Of a stretch of DNA of 11,777 bases, positions 1 through 6,400 are shown piece by piece. Source of the DNA: Rhizobiaceae bacterium. Lineage in GTDB: Bacteria; Pseudomonadota; Alphaproteobacteria; Rhizobiales; Rhizobiaceae. Numbering within the stretch: position 1 is the first letter of the stretch; each line of letters opens with the position of its first letter. Below the pieces are notes generated by a model that was given only the letters and a program-made list of their open reading frames with translations, made no database searches and had not been told where the DNA came from. The translations under genes and the position numbers were made by a program. The stretch spans positions 1 through 11,777 of the forward strand of contig JAEUMA010000344.1 of the NCBI GenBank assembly GCA_016793565.1, given 5' to 3'.

Positions 1-1
1 A

Positions 2-55
2 CCGATCGAGGCGCTAGGATCCGCCTGGCAGCGGACGCAAGGGCTGCGCGACTGA
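2..55 (+). CDS. Possible 3' end of an upstream gene (partial)
   Basis: From the left edge one plus-strand frame is open for 17 codons (ending ...QRTQGLRD) and stops at TGA 53-55. That stop lies 19 bases before the next gene's ATG and just ahead of its Shine-Dalgarno sequence, which is the usual spacing inside an operon. The piece is too short to show a family or even coding bias. A second frame is also open across this stretch, so the call rests on position alone. Confidence 0.25.
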   Translation, partial: PIEALGSAWQRTQGLRD

Positions 56-62
56 CAGCATT

Positions 63-68
63 GGGAGG
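63..68 (+). promoter_or_regulatory. Ribosome binding site of the Aas-like gene
   Basis: GGGAGG lies six bases before the ATG at 75. It is a strong Shine-Dalgarno match and fixes the start of the long reading frame at that ATG. Confidence 0.75.
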
Positions 69-74
69 TGCGGC

Positions 75-2303
75 ATGATCCTGACCGGTGCGGTTCTGCT
101 TTGCGTGGCGGTTGCGTGGCTGACGCTGGCGCTGCTGGCCAGGTTTCGGCTCGACCTCGGCATGCGGCAGGCCTTTCTCTACGCGCCGCTGAAGCTGATT
201 TACCGCATCGACGACCGCGCCGTGCGGGCGGCCCGTAGCACGCAAACGCCTGTCGTGTATGCCGTCGTGCACCAGTCGCGGCTCGACCCGGCGCTCATGC
301 TCGCGCTCCTGCCGGAACAGACGCTGCATATCCTCGACGACCACTCGGCGCGGGCGGCGTGGCTCGAGCCGTTCCGCGAACTCGCCCGCACCATCGCCTT
401 CAATCCCGAACACGTCTTCGTCAGCCGCCGGCTGGTTCGCGTCCTGCGCGGTGGCGGGCGGCTGGCGGTCTATCTGCCCGACGAGGTCGAGCCCGACCTG
501 CGCACCTTCCGCCTATTCCGCGCGGTGTCTCGGATCGCGGCCAAGGCGGATGCGCGCATCGTGCCGATCGTGGTCGGCGGAGCGCGTTCCCTGCCCTTCT
601 CGCTGACGCCCAAGGAAAAGGCGCCGAGGCGGCTGTTCCCGAAGCTGACGATCAGCGCCTGCGAGGGGATGAGCATCCGCCAACTCATGGACGCAGCCGG
701 CGTCGCGGCCTCCACGCAATCCAATGCGCTGTTCGATCGTCTCGCCGAGGCGCGCATCGCCTCGCTGCGGCCCGACCGGCCGCTCTTCCTGGCGGTGCGC
801 GACGCCGCGGATCGGGTCGGCGCCTCGCGACAGTCGGTTGAGGACGTCATCTCGGGCGGCATGACCTATCGTCAGGTCCTGATGGGCGCGCGCCTGCTCG
901 GCGGACGCTTCGCGGCCGAAAGCCATGACGGCCAGTCCGTCGGGCTGATGCTGCCGAACGGCAACGGCTTCGTGATGGCGCTGCTCGGCCTACTGTCGGC
1001 CGGGCGCGTCGCCACCATGCTGAACTATACGGCGGGGCCGGCCAATGTTACGGCCGCTGTGCGCACCGCCTCGGTCCGCATCGTCTATTCGTCCCGCGCC
1101 TTCGTCGATAAGGCCAACCTTCAGGACATCGTGGCGGCGATCGAGACCGGCGGCGCCCGCGTGGTATGGCTGGAAGACCTGCGGGAGAAAGCCGACCTTT
1201 TCGACAAGGCGGCGGCGGCCCTGCTGTGGCGGCGCCCGATCGGGAGGCAGGACGCCTCAAGGCCGGCCGTCATCCTGTTCACGTCGGGCGCTGAGGGTTC
1301 GCCCCGGGCCGTCGTGCTCACGGGCACCAACCTCAACTTCAATGCCCGGCAGGCCGAGGCGCGCATTGCCTTCGGCGCCGACGACAAGCTGATGAATGTG
1401 CTGCCCGTCTTCCACTCCTTCGGGCTTCTGGGCGGCGTCATCCTGCCGCTTATCGCCGGCGTACCGCTGTTCCTCTACCCCTCGCCGCTGCATTACAAGC
1501 TCATCCCGAAGGCGGCGGCCAAGGTCCGGCCAACAGTGATGTTCGGTACCGACAGCTTCCTCGCCTCTTACGCCCGCACCGCCAAGGATGACGATTTTTC
1601 CAGCGTCCGGCTGCTGGTGGCCGGCGCCGAAGCGGTGAAGGAGGAAACCCGCCGCGTGTGGCGCGACCGATTTGGAGCCGACATCGTCGAAGGCTACGGC
1701 GTGACGGAAGCGTCCCCCGTCGTGGCCGTCAACACCGCCACGCACGGCCGCGACGGCACGGTAGGCAGGCTGCTGCCGGGAATCGTCGCACGCCTGCAGG
1801 AGGTCGAAGGCGTCACCCAGGGCGGGCGGCTGTGGATCCGCGGCCCCAATGTGATGCTCGGATACATGACGGCCGAACGCCCGGGCGAGGTGCAAAGACT
1901 GGAGAACGGCTGGCACGACACCGGCGACATCATCTCCTTCGACAAGGACGGTTTCGTCACCATACGCGGCCGGGCCAAGCGCTTCGCCAAGATCGCCGGC
2001 GAGATGGTTTCGCTGGGCGCCGTCGAGATGCTGGTGGAAAAGCTATGGCCGGAGGCGCGGCATGCGGTCGTCTCGGTGCCGGACAAGCGGCGCGGCGAAC
2101 GGATCGTGCTGGTGACCACGGCTCAGGAGGCCGAACCGGAGGCGCTGCGCGTGGCCGGCAAGCAAGCCGGCGCGCCGGAACTCGCCATTCCTAACGACAT
2201 CGTCAAGGTGCCGGAACTTCCACTGCTGGGCTCCGGCAAGACCGACTATATCGGAGCGCGGCGAATCGCTGTCGCGCAACTCGGCATCGAGGCCGCGGCC
2301 TGA
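75..2303 (+). CDS. aas: Aas-like bifunctional acyl-ACP synthetase / lysophospholipid acyltransferase
   Basis: The 742-residue protein (E. coli Aas is about 719) joins an acyltransferase to an ANL-superfamily adenylating domain. Known Aas enzymes activate free fatty acid with ATP, load it on ACP and re-acylate 2-acyl-glycerophosphoethanolamine at the inner membrane. A hydrophobic helix spans about residues 1-24. The acyltransferase HX4D box is H66-x4-D71. The adenylation domain shows the P-loop-like TSGAEG (403-408), GYGVTEASP (540-548), WHDTGD (613-618) and the C-terminal catalytic-lysine motif GSGKTD (K722), matching the Aas pattern GSGKxD. The adenylation half looks intact. In the acyltransferase half, the usual FPEGxR/T block appears as YLPDEVEP, so its activity is less certain. 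The protein lacks the N-terminal MFS domain seen in some fused relatives. The gene converges on pssA with no gap, which supports a role in phosphatidylethanolamine turnover. Confidence 0.85.
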   Translation: MILTGAVLLCVAVAWLTLALLARFRLDLGMRQAFLYAPLKLIYRIDDRAVRAARSTQTPVVYAVVHQSRLDPALMLALLPEQTLHILDDHSARAAWLEPFRELARTIAFNPEHVFVSRRLVRVLRGGGRLAVYLPDEVEPDLRTFRLFRAVSRIAAKADARIVPIVVGGARSLPFSLTPKEKAPRRLFPKLTISACEGMSIRQLMDAAGVAASTQSNALFDRLAEARIASLRPDRPLFLAVRDAADRVGASRQSVEDVISGGMTYRQVLMGARLLGGRFAAESHDGQSVGLMLPNGNGFVMALLGLLSAGRVATMLNYTAGPANVTAAVRTASVRIVYSSRAFVDKANLQDIVAAIETGGARVVWLEDLREKADLFDKAAAALLWRRPIGRQDASRPAVILFTSGAEGSPRAVVLTGTNLNFNARQAEARIAFGADDKLMNVLPVFHSFGLLGGVILPLIAGVPLFLYPSPLHYKLIPKAAAKVRPTVMFGTDSFLASYARTAKDDDFSSVRLLVAGAEAVKEETRRVWRDRFGADIVEGYGVTEASPVVAVNTATHGRDGTVGRLLPGIVARLQEVEGVTQGGRLWIRGPNVMLGYMTAERPGEVQRLENGWHDTGDIISFDKDGFVTIRGRAKRFAKIAGEMVSLGAVEMLVEKLWPEARHAVVSVPDKRRGERIVLVTTAQEAEPEALRVAGKQAGAPELAIPNDIVKVPELPLLGSGKTDYIGARRIAVAQLGIEAAA

Positions 2304-3101
2304 TCAATCGCCAAAGACGGCCTCTCTCGCGGCGCGGCGCGAATAGGCGCGCGCGCTGAGGGGCAGGAAAAGAAGATAGGCGACCGCCGAGGCCGTCAGC
2401 GTCTGCCAGGAGAAGGTGGCGAGCAAAAGAACGTAGAGTACGGCGCAGAGGATTGCCGGCAGTACCTTGTCCCGCGACACGTGCATCGCCTTGCCCGAAT
2501 AAACCGGAAGACGGCTGACCAGCAGGAAAGCGATCAGAATAGTGTAGCCGACGGCGAAGAAGGCGTAGGCGCGGTCGACCTCGGCGATGCCGGCGAACAC
2601 CAGATAGACCGGAAGCAGTACGATGCCTGCACCGGCGGGAGCCGGAACGCCCACGAAATACTCGCCCTGCCAAGCGGGGCGGTCGGCGTCGTCGTCGAGC
2701 ACGTTGAAGCGGGCGAGCCTGAGCCCGCAGGCGATCGCGAACATCAGCGCGGCGATCCAGCCCCAGGAACCCGCCCGGTCCAACAGGAAAGCGTAGAGCA
2801 CCAGTGCCGGCGCAACGCCGAAATTGACGATGTCGGCCAGCGAGTCCATCTGCGCGCCGAACTTGGACGTCGCCTTGAGCATGCGCGCCAGCCTGCCGTC
2901 GATGCCGTCGAGAAAGGCGGCCACCAGCACCATCAGAACCGCCGTCTCGAAACGGTGTTCGAAGGCCAGGCGAATGCCGGACAGGCCGGCGCAGATGGCA
3001 AGCACCGTGACCAGATTGGGAAGGATCACGCGCAGCGGGATCTCGCGAATGCGTGGGCCGCCACGGCCATGCGGTTCGAAGGGCTGGAAGGGCGCGATCA
3101 T
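2304..3101 (-). CDS. pssA: CDP-diacylglycerol--serine O-phosphatidyltransferase (type II)
   Basis: This 265-residue membrane enzyme makes phosphatidylserine from CDP-diacylglycerol and L-serine, the first committed step to phosphatidylethanolamine. The CDP-alcohol phosphatidyltransferase motif DGx2ARx8Gx3Dx3D is complete: D68, G69, A72, R73, G82, D86 and D90. Hydrophobic segments surround it (about 28-45 and 51-66) and several more follow to the C-terminus, consistent with the multi-pass type II enzyme of alphaproteobacteria. The N-terminal stretch IREIPLRVILPNLVT before the first helix is typical of rhizobial PssA and supports this ATG. No strong Shine-Dalgarno sequence is visible. The start lies six bases after the psd stop, so translation is probably coupled in a psd-pssA operon. 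Its TGA directly abuts the TGA of the convergent aas-like gene. Confidence 0.93.
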   Translation of the reverse strand: MIAPFQPFEPHGRGGPRIREIPLRVILPNLVTVLAICAGLSGIRLAFEHRFETAVLMVLVAAFLDGIDGRLARMLKATSKFGAQMDSLADIVNFGVAPALVLYAFLLDRAGSWGWIAALMFAIACGLRLARFNVLDDDADRPAWQGEYFVGVPAPAGAGIVLLPVYLVFAGIAEVDRAYAFFAVGYTILIAFLLVSRLPVYSGKAMHVSRDKVLPAILCAVLYVLLLATFSWQTLTASAVAYLLFLPLSARAYSRRAAREAVFGD

Positions 3102-3107
3102 CTGGCG

Positions 3108-3806
3108 TCAGACCGTGCGAACCAGCGGAGAAACCGCCTGTGTACTGAAATCGGCAATGACGGTTTCGCCGGCGACGGCCGTCTGCCCGAGCGCGACTTT
3201 CGGCACGGCGCCGGCCGGCAGGAACACGTCCACCCTGGACCCGAATCGAATCAGGCCGAAGCGCTCGCCGACGGCGATGTTCTCGCGCGGCTCTGCCCAG
3301 CACAGGATCCGCCGCGCCACGAGGCCAGCGATCTGGACGACGGCGACCGCACCGTTCGGACTGTCGATGACCAGCCCGTTGCGCTCGTTCTCGGTGCTTG
3401 CCTTGTCGAGCTCGGCGTTGAGGAACTTGCCCGGACGATGCTCGATCCGCGTTATGCGCCCCCTCACCGGCGCGCGGTTCACATGGCAGGAAAAGACATT
3501 CATGAAGACCGATATGCGGGTCATCTCGCCGCTACCCATGCCCAGTTCCGCGGGCGGCACCGCCGGCCCCACGGCCGAAACCACGCCGTCGGCGGGGCTG
3601 ATCACCAGCCCGTCATCGGTCGGCACAACGCGCTCGGGGTCGCGGAAGAAATAGGCGCACCAGCCGGTGAGGATGGTGCCGATCCAGAAAAGTGAGGTCG
3701 AGAAGAAGCCCAGGAACACGGCCACCGCTGCGAAAGCGGCGATGAAGGGATAGCCTTCGTGACGTATCGGAACGAATGTCCGGCGGATGGTATCGGCTAT
3801 GCTCAT
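3108..3806 (-). CDS. psd: Phosphatidylserine decarboxylase proenzyme (short PSD-A type)
   Basis: The 232-residue proenzyme converts phosphatidylserine to phosphatidylethanolamine at the inner membrane. It should self-cleave between G189 and S190 in the sequence LIRFGSRVDVFLP. This would give a beta chain of 189 residues and an alpha chain of 43 residues whose N-terminal serine becomes the pyruvoyl cofactor. Family blocks seen include FFRDPERVVP (about 53-62), SPADGVVSAVG (70-80) and FMNVFSCHVNRAP (101-113). A hydrophobic region at about 20-53 gives one or two membrane segments. The frame is open 24 codons further upstream, but that extension (MWIVALPLPARSG...) is unlike the family. The internal ATG at 3806 gives the usual length and the N-terminus MSIADTIRRTFVPIRHEG. 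It is the first gene of psd-pssA and begins 121 bases after the ABC exporter's stop, so it may have its own promoter. Confidence 0.94.
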   Translation of the reverse strand: MSIADTIRRTFVPIRHEGYPFIAAFAAVAVFLGFFSTSLFWIGTILTGWCAYFFRDPERVVPTDDGLVISPADGVVSAVGPAVPPAELGMGSGEMTRISVFMNVFSCHVNRAPVRGRITRIEHRPGKFLNAELDKASTENERNGLVIDSPNGAVAVVQIAGLVARRILCWAEPRENIAVGERFGLIRFGSRVDVFLPAGAVPKVALGQTAVAGETVIADFSTQAVSPLVRTV

Positions 3807-3927
3807 GGTGCCCGGATGATCGTTGGTCGAGGCCTGTCTACCGGAACGGGCCGGCAGGGGCAACGCGACAATCCACATACAACGGAGCGCATACGGCCGC
3901 GTTCCATCGCAGGTTGTTTCGCGGCGG

Positions 3928-5805
3928 CTAAACCGCTGCCGCCGACGGGCTCTCCAATAGTTCGTCGTTGCGGCGCACCTCGCGCAGGCGTTCCTCTGCC
4001 TCCGTCACCTCGCGCTGGCGATCCCACATGGCCGCGTAGAGACCACGCTCGGCCAGCAGATGCGAATGCGTGCCACGTTCGGCGATCTCGCCGTTCCTCA
4101 GCACGATGATCTCGTCGGCGCCGACGATCGTGGACAGGCGGTGCGCGATCACGATCGTCGTGCGGTCGCGGCTGACGAGTTCCAGCGCGGCCTGGATCTC
4201 GCGCTCGGTATGGCTGTCGAGCGCGGAGGTCGCCTCGTCGAGAATCAGGATCGGCGGCGCCTTGAGGATGGTGCGGGCGATCGCCACGCGCTGCTTCTCG
4301 CCGCCGGAAAGCTTCAGTCCTCGTTCGCCGACCATGGTGGCGTAACCGTCCGGCAGTTGCTCGATGAAGGGCCCTATCTGGGCCAGATCCGCAGCCTTTC
4401 TCACCTCGGCGTCGGTGGCCTCCGTGCGGCCGTAGCGGATGTTGTAGGCGATCGTGTCATTGAACAGCACCGTGTCCTGCGGCACCATTCCGATCGCCGC
4501 CCGCAGGCTCTCCTGCGTGACGTCGCGCACGTCCTGTCCATCGACCAGCACGGCTCCCTGCTGCACGTCGTAGAAGCGGAACAGAAGCCGCGAGATCGTC
4601 GACTTGCCCGCGCCGGACGGACCCACGATCGCCACGGTGCGGCCCGCCGGCACCTCGAAGGACACACCCTTCAGGATCTGCCGGTTCGGATCGTAGGAGA
4701 AATGCACGTCGCGGAACTCGACCCGCCCCGCCGACACATTCAGAGGGGCGGCATCGGGCTTGTCCACTACCTCGGCCTTGACGTCGAGTAGGTCAAACAT
4801 CTGCTCGATGTCGGCCAGGCCCTGGCGGATCTCGCGATAGACAAAGCCGATGAAGTTGAGCGGGATCGACAGTTGCATCAGCATGGCGTTGATGAACACG
4901 AAATCGCCGACCGACTGCGTTCCGGCGACGACCTCGCGCGCGGACAGCCACATGGTGATCATCATGCCGACGCCGAAGATGACGCCTTGTCCGAAGTTCA
5001 GCCAACCCAGCGAGGTCCAGGTCCGCGTTGCCGCCTCTTCGTAGCGCTCCATGGAGCGGTCGAAACGCTCGGCCTCCATGCGCTCGTTGTTGAAATATTT
5101 GACTGTCTCGAAGTTCAGCAGCGAGTCGATCGCCTTTGTGTTGGCGTCAGTATCGGAATCGTTCATCTCGCGGCGGATGGAGATGCGCCAATCGCTCGCC
5201 CTTACGGTGAACCACACGTAGGCCACCACCGTCACGGCGATGACCAGAACATAGGCCCAACCGTAGGCGACGGCGAAGATGACCGCCGTCAGCACGAATT
5301 CCAGCAGCGTCGGCAGCGTGTTGAGAATGGTGAAGCGGACAATCGTCTCGATGCCTTTGGTGCCGCGCTCGATGATGCGCGACAGGCCGCCGGTGCGGCG
5401 CTCCAGGTGAAATCGCAGCGACAGTTCGTGCATGTGCACGAAGGTGCGGTAGGCGAGCTGGCGCACGGCATACTGGCCGACCCGTGCAAACAGCGCGTCG
5501 CGCAACTGGTTGAGGCTGTTCTGAAGGATGCGCACGACGTTGTAGGCGATCACCAGCGCGACAGGCGCCAGCAGGAACGCCGGCAGGGGCGGCAGCGAGG
5601 CATGATCCTTCGCCAGCGCATCGGTGGCCCATTTGAAGAAATACGGGACCACCACCAGCACCAGCTTGGCCAGCACCAGGTAGAATGTCGCCCAGACGAC
5701 CCGCCACTGCAGGTCCGGCCGCTCGGACGGCCACATATAGGGCTTCAGGTTGAGCAGCGTGCGAAACATGCCGCCCGTGTCGGCGGACACCGTCTTTTCG
5801 GCCAA
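3928..5805 (-). CDS. Atm1/HMT1-type ABC exporter (fused permease-ATPase half-transporter)
   Basis: The 625-residue half-transporter should work as a homodimer in the inner membrane. Its N-terminal part (about 35-330) has six hydrophobic segments. It carries Atm1-family sequences such as ERRTGGLSRIIERGTKGIE (135-153) and NFETVKYFNNE (231-241). The ATPase is complete: Walker A GPSGAGKST (395-403), Q-loop Q443, signature LSGGEKQR (499-506), Walker B ILILD with catalytic E524, and H-loop H555. Characterised Atm1/HMT1 proteins export glutathione-linked compounds, including metal-thiol conjugates, or sulfur intermediates. The substrate here is unknown. The start is TTG at 5805: an in-frame TAG lies two codons upstream, and GGAGG sits eight bases before the TTG. 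An internal ATG at codon 13 is a weaker alternative. The arsR gene ends three bases upstream, so the pair is almost certainly co-transcribed and probably translationally coupled. Confidence 0.9.
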   Translation of the reverse strand: MAEKTVSADTGGMFRTLLNLKPYMWPSERPDLQWRVVWATFYLVLAKLVLVVVPYFFKWATDALAKDHASLPPLPAFLLAPVALVIAYNVVRILQNSLNQLRDALFARVGQYAVRQLAYRTFVHMHELSLRFHLERRTGGLSRIIERGTKGIETIVRFTILNTLPTLLEFVLTAVIFAVAYGWAYVLVIAVTVVAYVWFTVRASDWRISIRREMNDSDTDANTKAIDSLLNFETVKYFNNERMEAERFDRSMERYEEAATRTWTSLGWLNFGQGVIFGVGMMITMWLSAREVVAGTQSVGDFVFINAMLMQLSIPLNFIGFVYREIRQGLADIEQMFDLLDVKAEVVDKPDAAPLNVSAGRVEFRDVHFSYDPNRQILKGVSFEVPAGRTVAIVGPSGAGKSTISRLLFRFYDVQQGAVLVDGQDVRDVTQESLRAAIGMVPQDTVLFNDTIAYNIRYGRTEATDAEVRKAADLAQIGPFIEQLPDGYATMVGERGLKLSGGEKQRVAIARTILKAPPILILDEATSALDSHTEREIQAALELVSRDRTTIVIAHRLSTIVGADEIIVLRNGEIAERGTHSHLLAERGLYAAMWDRQREVTEAEERLREVRRNDELLESPSAAAV

Positions 5806-5808
5806 TGT

Positions 5809-6153
5809 CTAGTCCTCCACCCCGCCGCCGCAGGCCGACTCCGCACAGCACCGGCCGAGCATCGCCTCGAAGGTTCGTGCGAACTGCACCAGGGAGCGGC
5901 GGTCGACGCTATAGCGGGAACGCTGCCTGTCGGGCGCATAGACGACGATCCCAGCGTCGACCAGCACCTTCAAATGCTGCGAGACGGTCGACTGCGCGAG
6001 GTCGAGGCGCCCAACGATGTCCTTGCAACAGCAAGCGTCGCGTTCGGAAAGCTGCCGCAGAATTGCAAGGCGCACTGGATGCCCGAGCGCGCTCAGCTTG
6101 CGCGCCATCTCTGGGTCGCTCCGGGTTTCCCACCCTTGCACCGAACTATTCAT
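5809..6153 (-). CDS. ArsR/SmtB-family winged-helix regulator, cysteine-rich
   Basis: This 114-residue protein fits the ArsR family, which are small dimeric repressors released from DNA by metals, metalloids or thiol oxidation. It has the family's ALGHPVRLAILRQL helix (22-35) and the recognition region AQSTVSQHLKVLVDAGIV (53-70), followed by a wing with YAPDRQRSRYSV (72-83). Two cysteine groups stand out: C41-C42-C43 before KDI, where ArsR proteins carry the ELCVCDL ligands, and C102, C103 and C108 near the C-terminus. A metal(loid)- or thiol-sensing role is inferred. The ATG at 6153 has no visible Shine-Dalgarno sequence and sits inside a palindrome. The ATG at 6108 (codon 16), preceded by GGAG ten bases upstream, would give 99 residues and a normal leader, and is a real alternative. 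The neighbouring Atm1-type exporter is the likely target. Confidence 0.88.
   Translation of the reverse strand: MNSSVQGWETRSDPEMARKLSALGHPVRLAILRQLSERDACCCKDIVGRLDLAQSTVSQHLKVLVDAGIVVYAPDRQRSRYSVDRRSLVQFARTFEAMLGRCCAESACGGGVED
5814..5818 (-). promoter_or_regulatory. Ribosome binding site for the TTG-initiated ABC exporter
   Basis: On the minus strand GGAGG lies eight bases before TTG 5805-5803. It is the only strong ribosome-binding sequence near the start of this frame. It decides for the TTG over the later ATG at codon 13. It lies inside the last codons of arsR, just before its TAG stop. Confidence 0.75.
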
Positions 6154-6174
6154 CGTTTATCGGCGATATACGAT
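6152..6174. promoter_or_regulatory. Candidate ArsR operator: 23-bp near-perfect palindrome
   Basis: The arm ATCGTTTATCG (6152-6162), a central G and the arm CGATATACGAT (6164-6174) form an inverted repeat that matches at 10 of 11 paired positions. It covers the ATG of the longer arsR reading. AT-rich palindromes of about this size upstream of their own gene are the usual binding sites of ArsR/SmtB repressors. A weak promoter can be drawn through it on the minus strand: TTGCGC at 6191-6186, 17 bases, then TATCGC at 6168-6163. A dimer bound here would cover the -10 region. Binding is inferred. Confidence 0.55.
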
Positions 6175-6226
6175 CAACGCGCCAAGCGCAAGTGCCGCCG
6201 TAGGGTTGGCGAGGCACGGTTGGACT

Positions 6227-6369
6227 GTACCCCCACCCCCAAGCCCTCCCTAAAGGAAGAGGAAGACGAGGGCAGCGCCGAAAAATGCGCCAAGCCCTGT
6301 GGGCATCTATCGGTGCGGGACCGTAGCATGGGTTTCCTCTGCCCCTTGAGGGTTGGGGGGTGGGGTTAC
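6227..6369. repeat. Large imperfect inverted repeat (intergenic stem-loop)
   Basis: The arms 6227-6264 and 6334-6369 are complementary over about 30 of 36-38 positions with small bulges, around a loop of about 69 bases. The outer part pairs ACCCCCACCCCCAA with TTGGGGGGTGGGG, and the inner part pairs GGAAGAGGAA with TTCCTCTGCC. The element lies 32 bases after the LysM gene's stop and before the arsR promoter. It could end or protect the LysM transcript, or be a copy of a dispersed intergenic palindromic element of the kind common in rhizobial genomes. There is no poly-U tract typical of an intrinsic terminator. The other 100 or so bases of this intergenic region hold only the arsR palindrome. 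Confidence 0.6.
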
Positions 6370-6400
6370 CACTTCAAGCTATTCCGCTGCCCACGAGCCG

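Noticed and set aside
2203..3303. Minus-strand open frame (366 codons) overlapping pssA in another frame
   Set aside because: It is Arg-rich with no motif, while the pssA frame carries the complete CDP-alcohol phosphatidyltransferase motif.
2481..3695. Plus-strand open frame (404 codons) across pssA and psd
   Set aside because: It is antisense to two well-recognised lipid enzymes and shows no domain.
3807..3878. 24-codon N-terminal extension of psd
   Set aside because: It is not like the family, and the internal ATG gives the normal 232-residue length.
3807..3927. Promoter for psd in the 121-base gap after the exporter gene
   Set aside because: Only a weak pair (TTGCCC, 16 bases, GTAGAC on the minus strand) can be drawn, too poor to list as a feature.
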